Positions 25,701 to 32,548 of a DNA stretch of 48,689 bases are shown here, in pieces. Under the pieces are notes generated by a model. It ran no database searches, was not told where the DNA came from, and saw only the letters and a list, made by a program, of their open reading frames with translations. Each line of letters starts with the position of its first letter. Position 1 is the stretch's first letter. The stretch spans positions 1-48,689 of the forward strand of contig NZ_SMKM01000015.1 in assembly GCF_004348665.1 (NCBI RefSeq), written 5' to 3'. A program made the position numbers and the translations under genes. This stretch comes from Actinomadura sp. GC306. Its GTDB lineage: Bacteria > Actinomycetota > Actinomycetes > Streptosporangiales > Streptosporangiaceae.

Positions 25701-26969
25701 ACGCCACCGGCCCGCACCGAGTTGGCGGGGGCGCTCACCGAGACCGGCGCGGACGCGCTCGTCTACCTCGTCCCGCCGGTGGAGGGGCGGCCGGGCGCAG
25801 TCGTGATGCTCACGGCCGAAGGCGCGATCGAATGGATACCCACGCCCAACTTCACCGCCGGCCCCATGCGGGTGCTCGACCAGTACGCGGACGAACAGCG
25901 GGCCTACCTCGACCTGCTCGGAACGCCCGGCGAGGACAATGCGGACGACGAGGACGCCGAGGCGTGCAAGGAGGCGGTGCGCGCCGCCGTCCAGCGGGTC
26001 GAACGGTCCCTCGGGCAATTGTGCGACTGGGCCTGGTTCGCGGTCATGCGCGAGGTCGTCCCGGCCGTGCGGAGACTGCGCCCCGCCGGGGCAGAACCCC
26101 GCGTCGTCCTCGTCCCCACGGGACGGCTCGGCATGGTGCCGTGGCACGCCGCCCGGCGGGTGCCGCGCGCTGGCGGCGCCCCCCGCTACGCGCTGCACGA
26201 CCTGGTGATCTCCTACGCCGCGACCGGCCGCCAGCTGATGGACGTCGCGGGACGCCCGGCCCGGCCCCTCGCGGAGGAGCCGGTGATCATCAGTCCGGAG
26301 CTGAGAGACCTGCCCATGGGCTGGTTCGAGTGCGCCGAACTCCGCGACCGGTTCTACCCGGACGCCGTGGTCTACGGCCGTGACGCGCCGGGCAAGAGCG
26401 GGCTCGGCACCCCGGGCCAGCTCCGGCGGCACTTTCCCGGGCCGGACCGGCCGGGCGCATCACTGCTGCACTCCGGCTGTCACGCGGTCGCCCTCCCGGA
26501 TCAGCCCACCGAGTCGTACCTGAAACCGCTGCGGGACAGCGGGCAGGTGCTGCGCATCTCGCACCTGCTGCGCGACGCGCACGGCCGTGATCCCCGCGCC
26601 CCCGGTGGGACGATCGTCCTGGCGAGCTGCACGAGCGATCTCACCCGCGCCGACCACGACGAGGTGCTGACGCTCGCGACGGGGTTCCTGACGCTCGGTG
26701 CCGTCACGGTGATCGGGACGAGGTGGGCGGTGTCGGACCCCTTCTCCGCCGTGCTGTCCGTCCGGATCCACGAGCTGCTGGCGGCGGGACGGCCACCCCG
26801 GGACGCGCTCCGCGAGGCGCAGCTCTGGATGATCGACGGTGCGCAAGGCCCGGGCGGGCCCACCGATCCCGCCCTGCGCGCAGTGGTCGACGGCAACGCG
26901 GAGTCCGCGTCCGGTTTGCGCCTGCACAACCTCTTGAGCTGGGCGGGGTTCACGCATCAGGGTCGTTGA
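22758..26969 (+). CDS. TPR-CHAT caspase-like protease
   Basis: A 1403-residue protein. Most of it (about residues 20-950) is made of helical TPR-like repeats. The C-terminal 350 residues are a CHAT domain of the caspase/separase fold. The catalytic dyad is H1242 in LLHSGCHAV and C1291 in IVLASCTSDL, followed by the GAVTVIGTRWAVSD strand typical of CHAT. TPR-CHAT proteases are effectors in several bacterial defence systems, where a sensor releases the protease to cleave a target and cause dormancy or death. ATG at 22758 is used; GTG at 22755 is possible. It is the last gene of the operon and is followed by a hairpin. Confidence 0.9.
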   Translation: MTSTDDSLYGFEFESVLLELRARHAAAPAGSDTARTAARELAFRLADRNRGAGTSDDLDEIIGYAEEALGGSYEGGRTELRCIAAEALRARWNAGDGTGTGTDDLDRAIDHLTAAARDDPLHEEVVQDLGTTQLLRAEALPEGSAERRDALDRSVAHLRTARARTPEPTLSVLYMLGVALAYRVEEHDEDLPDEREEAIGCLVPVWHELPAGDDTRISVAEYVADLHFDAYLCAEEQDAEVAALTRAIEWYRRVEGEPSDWIRFRHGTALVRRRFLEAGEPGDDETARGLLTGVLPELPREPAARANRELGDLAMARTFADPDAADHEDDLTEAVTRYRAALLDDAVPDWNGPVHACIADALSQLAPAEFNSLAEIQELVDHASTAWRMLAPGPDRLGPGLCLFAVMGGIWADLIRDEVSRDLLDVIVEVCQEIGPEFDEEMRRENDDPARGEFRVFHGTMLAHRGDLRDDHGDLAAAERLLDAAYELVDLDAPEEESTVLLLAGGYATLATNVHGPKSTQRAEYLLRRLLRQEPGNLDLRHVFASVLAAKASNSQNTLLLDEAIREFELLHADYLAGDGNRLKILQVLAPLYQGRAGRSGRMDHMEKMKLLNRELPTLAARSDVYADENRIALMAVNAISEMLAEAASGKREPFMRDRLEKADALLRSLPADSLIRKRIGDYRQLASWAHDVITHSGATSDIPAMLSELSELSEHLLEEPQPGAYEAMRRNQRAWYATRLAQLGRDQHDLSLVFRAMEHIPELPSGASDEDLAQLVLQAGGAAVAYMGWHISRDAEWLRDALRRFQWLIEQPGLPAISQVGMRLNSAMASRDLGDRAKARDLVLAALHHVGRLVLLQPKSDDVLQSVRQIGSLQETYARWFVDDDDPEGLVSFLEHTRGLVLHAATSVTGITELLERTDREDLAEQWRASPHAHTAPLQDFQPTGDLLMTGPLAELGFHDDLRNRVIDALAATPEAAPLFTPPARTELAGALTETGADALVYLVPPVEGRPGAVVMLTAEGAIEWIPTPNFTAGPMRVLDQYADEQRAYLDLLGTPGEDNADDEDAEACKEAVRAAVQRVERSLGQLCDWAWFAVMREVVPAVRRLRPAGAEPRVVLVPTGRLGMVPWHAARRVPRAGGAPRYALHDLVISYAATGRQLMDVAGRPARPLAEEPVIISPELRDLPMGWFECAELRDRFYPDAVVYGRDAPGKSGLGTPGQLRRHFPGPDRPGASLLHSGCHAVALPDQPTESYLKPLRDSGQVLRISHLLRDAHGRDPRAPGGTIVLASCTSDLTRADHDEVLTLATGFLTLGAVTVIGTRWAVSDPFSAVLSVRIHELLAAGRPPRDALREAQLWMIDGAQGPGGPTDPALRAVVDGNAESASGLRLHNLLSWAGFTHQGR

Positions 26970-26985
26970 CCACCGCACGCGAAAC

Positions 26986-27009
26986 GGCCCCGCCTCGGGG
27001 GGCGGGGCC
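26986..27009. terminator. Two-way hairpin terminator after the CHAT gene
   Basis: GGCCCCGCC (26986-26994) pairs with GGCGGGGCC (27001-27009) over a six-base loop, 16 bases after the CHAT stop and 22 before the end of the convergent zinc-ribbon gene. It closes the operon. No T-run. Confidence 0.6.
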
Positions 27010-27030
27010 GGCTCGGCACGTGGCGGCCCG

Positions 27031-27177
27031 TTACCTCTTCCAGTGCGCTCCGTGGTCGCTGCAGACCTGCCCGCGGTGACACTTGCTGCAGGTCAGCTTG
27101 TTGCCGAAGTCGGACGCCCGTCCTCCGTTGCAAGCCTGGCAGTCATTGAGCGGCCGAGAGCACTTCTCGCACTTCAT
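27031..27177 (-). CDS. 48-residue zinc-ribbon microprotein
   Basis: The product has four paired Cys sites: KCEKCS, CQACNG, CSKCHRG and a final CSDHGAHW, resembling a DnaJ-type zinc knuckle. ATG at 27177 is preceded by GGTGGAG at good spacing; GTG at 27186 is an alternative. It is convergent with the CHAT operon and divergent from the TetR-TPR gene. Whether it belongs to the system is open. Eight or nine Cys in 48 residues make it clearly a metal-binding protein. Confidence 0.7.
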   Translation of the reverse strand: MKCEKCSRPLNDCQACNGGRASDFGNKLTCSKCHRGQVCSDHGAHWKR

Positions 27178-27347
27178 CTTCTCCACCCCATTTTGATCGC
27201 CACCGAAATACTGAAGTCGAGTAAAGCAGATTTTCGACATCAAAGACGCATCAACTACGATTCAGATGGATGGCCACAGGTGGCCGACGGCGACCCATCC
27301 CGTAGGTAAGGTCAGGCCATGATCGTTCGGCGAAGGCGGTGAGCCCG

Positions 27348-29465
27348 GTGAGCAGAGCCGAGGACGAGCGCCTCAAGGCGATCGGCCAGGCCGCCGCCAC
27401 AGTGCTGCGGGAGACGGACTACCACCTCGCCCGAACCGAGGACATCGCAGCCGCCGTCAAGGTCCCGGCCGGCGATGGCGACGGCCGGTCGCGGGGCGGC
27501 CGCCGCAGCGCCGTGTGGGTGTACTCGGAGGTGCGGAGCCGCCGGGTGCTCGTCGCCCTCGCGCTGTACGAGGCGTGGCGCGCCCACCTGGAACGGCACC
27601 CCGTGCAGTCCGCCCCCGACCGCTGCACCACGCTCGCCGACGCCCGCGCCGCGCTTACCGACGCCCTACTGCCGATCATCCGGTTCCACCGCACCGAGGC
27701 CCGGCTCGTCCAGCAGGTCGGCTACGGCATCGGAGACATCGCCACCACCGAGAAGAAGCGGCCGCCCGCCGCACCCGAGTTCGCCGACAGCCCCCTCGGC
27801 CGGGTCGCCGCCGAGGCGTTCGCGATGCGGGTCGCGGTGTTCGCCGACCATCTCGCGCCCCGGCTGCGAAGTGTCCTGGAGTCGGTGACCCGCCCCACCG
27901 CGGCCGAGGTGGCCGACAGCGCCCGTGCGCTGTCCAACCTGGTCTTCCGCACCTGCCTCGGCGACCCGGACGGTCCCGTCGACCGGATCGCCGACGCGCT
28001 CACCGCGTTCTGGATCGAACGGGACCTGGTCCGGCTCGCCGGTACCTGGACGCGCGACCTGGACGGGGCCGAGCGCAGTCTCGCCACCGTCCGGCGCCGG
28101 GCGAACGATCCGCGCGGCGAGTGCCACTCCCGCGCCGTCCTCGTCCGCGTGCTGCTGGAGGCGGGCACGCTGCACCGGCGCGCGGCCGACGAGGGCGCCC
28201 TGCTGGTGCAGCGGCTCCAGGACCTCACCGGCGGGAAGGACGGGGGCGACTCCACCGACCTGCGCGCCCTGTGCGACGCGTCGTCCCGGCTGGCGCTGGC
28301 CCGGCGCGCGTACGGCGATCTCACCGGCGCGGTCGCCGCCGCCGACCTGTCGCTGACCGTCGCGAAGGAGCTCGGTGACGCGTCACTCGCCGCCCGCGCC
28401 GAGACCGGGCTCGGCGAGTCCTATGCGCTCCTCGGCCGGTACGACCAGGCGGACGCCCTGCTGGCCGCGGCCCGCGACACCCGGCGCAGGCTCGTCGAGA
28501 CGGCCGGCGAAACGGAGGTCGCGACCGCCCGCCGCCGGCTGCGGGTCACCGAGCACGCCATAGCGTTCTCCCTCACCCGGCGCGGAGCGGGCGGGACGGC
28601 ACTGCTGCTGATCAACACGCTGGACGCCGCGGACCGGCCGCCGTCCCCCGACCTCGCCGCCCAGGAGGGCATGCTCCACGCGACGGCGCTCCTGGAGGCC
28701 GGTCACCCGACGGCGGCCCGGGAGGCGGCCATGGCCGCCTACCACCTGCCGCACAGCGGTCTCGCCTCCTCCGGCCTTCGCCGGGCGCTGCTCGTGCTGC
28801 TGCTGGCGGAGGCGTCGCGGCAGGCCGGTCGCCCGGACGCAGCGGTCCGGCTCCTCGCCGGGGCCCCGGTGGAGTCGCCGTGGTTCGGCGAGCGGGTGTC
28901 CGCCCGGTGCGCCGTCCAGGGCAGGATGGTGCACGCCGCCGCCCTCCTCGACCGGGCCGGAGAGGGGGATGCGGAGCGCGCGCTCGACTTGCTGACCGAT
29001 CTCCCCGCCCTGGACCCCGCCGATCCGCTGCATCTGGACGTCCACATCCGCCGGGCGGCGGCCGTCCACGCGAACGGTGACTCCGGTGCGGCCCTCGGCG
29101 AGTTGGACATCGTGACCGGGGCGGCCGCACCGCCGCTGACGATGCTCCGGGCAGCGTTGCTGTGCGCCCGCATCCAGCGGGACACGACGGCGGTCGCCGA
29201 CGCTCTGACGGCCGACTTCGTCGACGCCGAGCACCCACTCGTCCTGACCGCCAAGGCGACGCTCGCGGAGCACCGCGTGGCGGCGGGGGACCTGGCGTCC
29301 GCGCAGGCGCTCCTGGAGCCGTTCACGGATGCGACTCCGAGGGACCACGGCAGAACGGTCCTTGGCGTCGATCATCCGCTGCTGCACAAGGCCGTGAGCC
29401 TTCTCGACCGCATCGGCGCCAGTCACGGCTGGGGCGAGCTGCCGGACGCGATCGACCTCAACTGA
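27348..29465 (+). CDS. TetR-like regulator fused to TPR repeats
   Basis: A 705-residue protein (GTG 27348; GTG 27339 would add three residues). Residues 5-75 resemble a TetR helix-turn-helix (AIGQAAATVL, TEDIAAAVKV, VWVYSEVRSRRVLVALALYEAW), interrupted by a Gly/Arg-rich loop. A TetR-like helical ligand core follows (to about residue 230), then about 450 residues of TPR-like helices (ALLGRYDQADALL, ASAQALLEPF). The TPR part echoes the repeats of the CHAT protein, so the two may share a partner or ligand. A plausible regulator of the adjacent system, but no operator has been identified. TAAGGT near 27305 is a weak -10 candidate. Confidence 0.75.
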   Translation: MSRAEDERLKAIGQAAATVLRETDYHLARTEDIAAAVKVPAGDGDGRSRGGRRSAVWVYSEVRSRRVLVALALYEAWRAHLERHPVQSAPDRCTTLADARAALTDALLPIIRFHRTEARLVQQVGYGIGDIATTEKKRPPAAPEFADSPLGRVAAEAFAMRVAVFADHLAPRLRSVLESVTRPTAAEVADSARALSNLVFRTCLGDPDGPVDRIADALTAFWIERDLVRLAGTWTRDLDGAERSLATVRRRANDPRGECHSRAVLVRVLLEAGTLHRRAADEGALLVQRLQDLTGGKDGGDSTDLRALCDASSRLALARRAYGDLTGAVAAADLSLTVAKELGDASLAARAETGLGESYALLGRYDQADALLAAARDTRRRLVETAGETEVATARRRLRVTEHAIAFSLTRRGAGGTALLLINTLDAADRPPSPDLAAQEGMLHATALLEAGHPTAAREAAMAAYHLPHSGLASSGLRRALLVLLLAEASRQAGRPDAAVRLLAGAPVESPWFGERVSARCAVQGRMVHAAALLDRAGEGDAERALDLLTDLPALDPADPLHLDVHIRRAAAVHANGDSGAALGELDIVTGAAAPPLTMLRAALLCARIQRDTTAVADALTADFVDAEHPLVLTAKATLAEHRVAAGDLASAQALLEPFTDATPRDHGRTVLGVDHPLLHKAVSLLDRIGASHGWGELPDAIDLN

Positions 29466-29504
29466 CATCCGCCCGCACGAGCAGTCCCCTAGAGGCCCTT
29501 GGTT

Positions 29505-30509
29505 CTATGTGGGGATGGCTATTGCCAGCTTGCCGGCGGGGCGGCCTGATTTGAGGTCGTGGAAAGCGGCAGGGGTCTGGGCCAGGGGGTAGGTGCGGTC
29601 GAGGGCCGGGGTCACGGCGCCTGCGTCGATCAGGGCGGTCAACGTCCGCAGGTCTTCGGCGGTCTCGGTGGAGAAGAGGGCGGTCAGGCGTTGGCGGATC
29701 AACGGGGACAGCAGCACCGCGCGGATTGTGCGGTCGAAGCCTTGGAGGATGCGGCCCTCTCCCGGGCCGCCGACCAGGACGAGTGTGCCGCGGGGAGTCA
29801 GGGCGCGGCGCAGGCGCTTCAGGGGGCGGTTGCCGGCCGTGTCGAGGATCAGGTCGTACCGGTCGGTGGCGGTGGTGAAGTCCTCGCGGGTGTGGTCGAT
29901 GACGTGGTCGGCGCCCAGGGAGCGGACCAGGTCGGTCTTGGCGGTGCGGCATACGCCGGTGACCTCGGCGTCGTAGGTCTTGGCGAGTTGGACGGCGAAG
30001 CTGCCGACGCCGCCGCCCGCGCCGGTGATGAGGACGCGCTGCCCGGCGGTGATGAGGACGCGCTGCCCGGCGGTGAGGCGGCCGGCGTCGCGTAGGCCGT
30101 GGAGGGCGGCGCAGGCGGAGATGGGAACGGTGGCGGCCTGGGCGAAGGTGAGGGTGGTCGGTTTGGGGGCGAGATCGTCCTGGTGGGCGCGGGCGTATTC
30201 GGCGTAGGCGCCGTCGCAGGTGCCGTAGACCTCGTCGCCGGGGCGGAAGCGGGTGACGTCGGCGCCGACGGCCTCGACGTGTCCGGCGACGTCCATGCCC
30301 GGGACGGGGTTCTTGGGGCGGCGCAGCCCGAAACCGGCGCGCACGATGTAGGGCAGGCCCGTGACGACGTGCCACGCCCCCTGGTCGACTCCGGCGGCCG
30401 CGACGCGGACGAGGACTTCGTCGCCGCCGATGGTCGGGACGGGCACTTCGCGCAGTTGCAGCTGCTCCGGTGCGCAGTAGGCGTCTCGTGCGATCGCGAT
30501 CATCGTCAT
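29505..30509 (-). CDS. NAD(P)-dependent quinone-oxidoreductase-like MDR protein
   Basis: A 334-residue medium-chain reductase of the zinc-free quinone reductase kind. It has a GroES-like N-terminal half (VRVAAAGVDQGAWHV) and a Rossmann motif ITGAGGGVGSFAVQLAK, followed by VTGVCRTAKTDLVRSLGADHVIDH. It should reduce quinones or enones with NADPH. A 24-base tandem duplication (30023-30070) inserts eight extra residues (TAGQRVLI twice) just before the Rossmann glycine loop, which may disturb cofactor binding. The gene ends convergently with the TetR-TPR gene, and an XRE regulator lies upstream on the same strand. A decayed relative is at 37155-37610. Confidence 0.85.
   Translation of the reverse strand: MTMIAIARDAYCAPEQLQLREVPVPTIGGDEVLVRVAAAGVDQGAWHVVTGLPYIVRAGFGLRRPKNPVPGMDVAGHVEAVGADVTRFRPGDEVYGTCDGAYAEYARAHQDDLAPKPTTLTFAQAATVPISACAALHGLRDAGRLTAGQRVLITAGQRVLITGAGGGVGSFAVQLAKTYDAEVTGVCRTAKTDLVRSLGADHVIDHTREDFTTATDRYDLILDTAGNRPLKRLRRALTPRGTLVLVGGPGEGRILQGFDRTIRAVLLSPLIRQRLTALFSTETAEDLRTLTALIDAGAVTPALDRTYPLAQTPAAFHDLKSGRPAGKLAIAIPT
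30023..30070. repeat. 24-base tandem duplication inside the MDR gene
   Basis: Two adjacent identical 24-base units (30023-30046 and 30047-30070, each starting CGGTGATGAGG) keep the reading frame and repeat eight codons. This is replication slippage or a small assembly artefact. Confidence 0.85.
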
Positions 30510-30524
30510 CTCGTTCCCGGTCGG

Positions 30525-30746
30525 TCAGTCGGTGTCGGGGTAGGCGAAGACGTCGTCGAGCGGCACGCCGAACACTCGGGCGATCTTGAAGGCCACCTCC
30601 AGGGACGGCGAGTAGCGGCCCTGCTCGATGGCGATGACGGTCTGCCGGGTCACGCCGACGCGGTCGGCCAGCTCCGCCTGCGTCATCTCGCCGTTCGCGA
30701 ACCGCAGCGCCCTGATCGAGTTCGTGACCCTCGTGGGTTTGACCAT
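30525..30746 (-). CDS. XRE-family regulator (YozG-like)
   Basis: A 73-residue stand-alone helix-turn-helix: MTQAELADRVGVTRQTVIAIEQGRYSPSLEVAFKIARVFG is the complete Cro/C1-type domain, followed by PLDDVFAYP. Such small regulators are typically paired with a membrane protein and repress their own operon. It starts two bases after the stop of the membrane-protein gene upstream, so the two are co-transcribed. The probable operators are the inverted TGTCAAAGATT boxes around 31188-31245. Confidence 0.88.
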   Translation of the reverse strand: MVKPTRVTNSIRALRFANGEMTQAELADRVGVTRQTVIAIEQGRYSPSLEVAFKIARVFGVPLDDVFAYPDTD

Positions 30747-30748
30747 GG

Positions 30749-31168
30749 CTACCAGGCCCGCCGGTACAGGACGATCTTCGCTGTCGACGAGGCGAGCGCG
30801 GCCAGGACGAACGCCAGGTACAGCGTGTTGGCGATCCAGAAGTGGGCCGCCTCCGTCATCGCCAGGACGAGCGGGACGATCGCGGCGACGCTCATGACGT
30901 AGAAGCCGACGTACTCGCCCAGCCGGTGGATCTGCCGGTCGCGCTCGTCCACCCGCCCGGCCTCCTTCGGCGAGGCGATGGCGACCGCGATGCCCGCGAC
31001 GATGGCCAGGCCGATCGCGGCGCCGATGGCGATGAGCATCGGCCGCACGTAGGCGATCTGCGCGACGTCCGCGCCCGGCACCTTCGACAGGATTGCCGCG
31101 AAGTAGACCGCGGCGACGCCGGCGCCGACCACGAGATAGATCCACGCGCGTTTCTCTTCGGACGACAC
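30749..31168 (-). CDS. Small membrane protein partner of the XRE regulator
   Basis: A 139-residue protein with four predicted transmembrane helices: about residues 9-27 (YLVVGAGVAAVYFAAIL), 41-62, 88-108 and 113-130. GTG at 31168 is preceded by GGGAGC at five bases, which decides the start over the longer frame. It resembles the DUF2178-like partners of YozG-type regulators; function unknown. It is first gene of a two-gene unit with a consensus promoter. Confidence 0.78.
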   Translation of the reverse strand: MSSEEKRAWIYLVVGAGVAAVYFAAILSKVPGADVAQIAYVRPMLIAIGAAIGLAIVAGIAVAIASPKEAGRVDERDRQIHRLGEYVGFYVMSVAAIVPLVLAMTEAAHFWIANTLYLAFVLAALASSTAKIVLYRRAW

Positions 31169-31187
31169 GACCCGCTCCCATGTACAG

Positions 31188-31245
31188 AATCTTTGACATG
31201 CACCAAAGTAAAGCAGCGCGGACACGATGTCAAAGATTTTTGACT
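31188..31245. promoter_or_regulatory. Consensus promoter with paired inverted operators for the membrane protein-XRE operon
   Basis: On the minus strand TTGACA (31233-31228) and TACTTT (31210-31205) are 17 bases apart, a near-perfect housekeeping promoter. AATCTTTGACAT (31188-31199) and its exact complement ATGTCAAAGATT (31227-31238) flank it. The second box continues into a GTCAAA-GATT-TTTGAC dyad (to about 31244). The geometry suits a repressor, probably the XRE protein, binding at the -35 box and just after the start site. Confidence 0.75.
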
Positions 31246-31307
31246 CTCGCCGAGCGCGGTGCCTGAAATTGGTGGCATCATCCGGATCGCGGTGGTGGAG
31301 TGAGGGG

Positions 31308-32306
31308 GTGAAGATCAGGCGCAAGCGGTGGCCCATGGGGCGGGGGACGCCCCTTCGAGTACGTCACCACGCACGCATCGAGGCGGTCCAGCGCGGAGAT
31401 GCGCGGGTGAGCGCCTCGGTCGGTCCCGGCGGCGAGGTCATCGCGCTGTGGACGGCCGCCGCCGATGAGGGGGCCGTAACGGCGAAGACGCAGACGAGGG
31501 GGGCCGTCTTCCCGAATCCCCGCGCCACCCGCCCGGTGACCGCCCGGGTGACGGTGCACTCGCCAGAGCTGACCGCTGCGACGACGATTCCGGACTTCCC
31601 GCTCGCGTTCCCGGCCGTCCAGCCGCTGCCGGACGGCCGGATCCTGGCCGTGGGCACCAGGGCCCAGTGGCGCCCGGACGGCCCCGACCGCAACGCGATC
31701 GTCTACTCCGCCGACGGTGCCGCGCTGGCCGCCGAGACGCTCGGCGACGGCATCGCGCACGTCTTCACCACCGGCACCGGCCACGTCTGGGTCGGCTACT
31801 TCGACGAGGGCGTCTACGGCAACTTCGGCTGGGGCCTCACCGGTAGTCCGGCGCCGATCGGCGCCTGCGGGCTCGCACGCTTCTCCCCCGGCCTGGAAGC
31901 CGACTGGCGCTTCCCTTCCGGCGACAACCCGTGGGGTGTGATCCACGACTGCTACGCGCTCAACGTCGACGCCGAGACCGCCTGGACGTGCTACTACTCA
32001 GATTTCCCCGTCGTCCGCGTCCGCGAAGGGGGCCTCACCGGCTGGCACGGTGACGGCACCGCGGCGAGCACGCTCATCACCGACGGCTCACGCATCGCGC
32101 TGTACGGCGGATACGGCTCCGACCGCAACCGCCTGGTCACCGGGCGGCTGGCCGATTCCCAGGTGCAGCGCACGGGTCAGTACCGGCTCGTACTCCCCAA
32201 CGGGCGGAGCCTCCCCGAGGACGCGCGCGCCATCGGACGCGGCCCCGACCTGCACATCCTCACGTCCGACAACTGGTACCGGCTCGACCTCCACGACATA
32301 CCGTGA
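31308..32306 (+). CDS. Unknown protein, possible beta-propeller
   Basis: A 332-residue protein without signal peptide or membrane helix. Repeated short strands with aromatic ends (GEVIALWTAA, DGRILAVGTRA, GHVWVGYFDEGVYG, AWTCYYSDFPVVRVREGG, SRIALYGGYGSDRN) suggest a six- or seven-bladed beta-propeller. No catalytic motif is visible. GTG at 31308 follows a purine-rich GGAGTGAGGG and is preferred to the ATG at 31227, which lies inside the operator boxes; ATG at 31335 is possible. A hairpin covers the stop codon. Confidence 0.7.
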   Translation: MKIRRKRWPMGRGTPLRVRHHARIEAVQRGDARVSASVGPGGEVIALWTAAADEGAVTAKTQTRGAVFPNPRATRPVTARVTVHSPELTAATTIPDFPLAFPAVQPLPDGRILAVGTRAQWRPDGPDRNAIVYSADGAALAAETLGDGIAHVFTTGTGHVWVGYFDEGVYGNFGWGLTGSPAPIGACGLARFSPGLEADWRFPSGDNPWGVIHDCYALNVDAETAWTCYYSDFPVVRVREGGLTGWHGDGTAASTLITDGSRIALYGGYGSDRNRLVTGRLADSQVQRTGQYRLVLPNGRSLPEDARAIGRGPDLHILTSDNWYRLDLHDIP

Positions 32307-32329
32307 CGCCGCCCGCGACGGCTCACGGT
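32300..32329 (+). terminator. Hairpin terminator overlapping the stop codon
   Basis: ACCGTGA-c-GCCG (32300-32310) pairs with CGGCTCACGGT (32319-32329), with one bulged C and a short loop. The stop TGA of the propeller gene lies in the stem. Confidence 0.5.
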
Positions 32330-32342
32330 CTTGAAGCCTGAC

Positions 32343-32417
32343 TCAGTGCCGCCTCGACGATCCCGCCCGGAGCTGCTCGTAGGGCGGCATCGGCGAGTCC
32401 GCGCCGATGACGATCAT
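32343..32417 (-). pseudogene. N-terminal scrap of a GntR-family (YtrA-like) regulator
   Basis: ATG at 32417 starts MIVIGADSPMPPYEQLRAG, the typical first 19 residues of short GntR/YtrA regulators (relatives continue with a winged helix). Here the frame ends five residues later. Its ATGA overlaps the end of the frame upstream (ARRAMATR, stop). A deletion has removed the DNA-binding domain and the rest. Confidence 0.6.
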
Positions 32418-32548
32418 CGGGTGGCCATGGCCCGCCGCGCCGCGGTCGCGACACCGGCGCTGCGCTAGTGAATCAGCGGGAGCGCGATGACGCCCGCCAC
32501 CACGAGCGCCATCGAGGCCGCGTTCCACCAGCCCAGCGACAATGTCAA
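32418..32548 (-). pseudogene. Remnant of a small membrane-protein gene
   Basis: TTG at 32548 overlaps the SDR stop (TTGA) and opens a 27-codon frame, MTLSLGWWNAASMALVVAGV and on to LPLIH, one transmembrane helix, ending at TAG 32465. The same frame continues after the stop as RSAGVATAARRAMATR and then overlaps the GntR scrap (ATGA). It looks like the two ends of a DUF1648-like membrane gene fused by a deletion. A genuine 27-residue membrane peptide coupled to the SDR cannot be excluded. Confidence 0.45.

Noticed and set aside
22668..26432. 1254-codon open frame on the minus strand
   Set aside because: It lies antisense to the TPR-CHAT gene. No domain is recognisable and the composition is that of a shadow frame.
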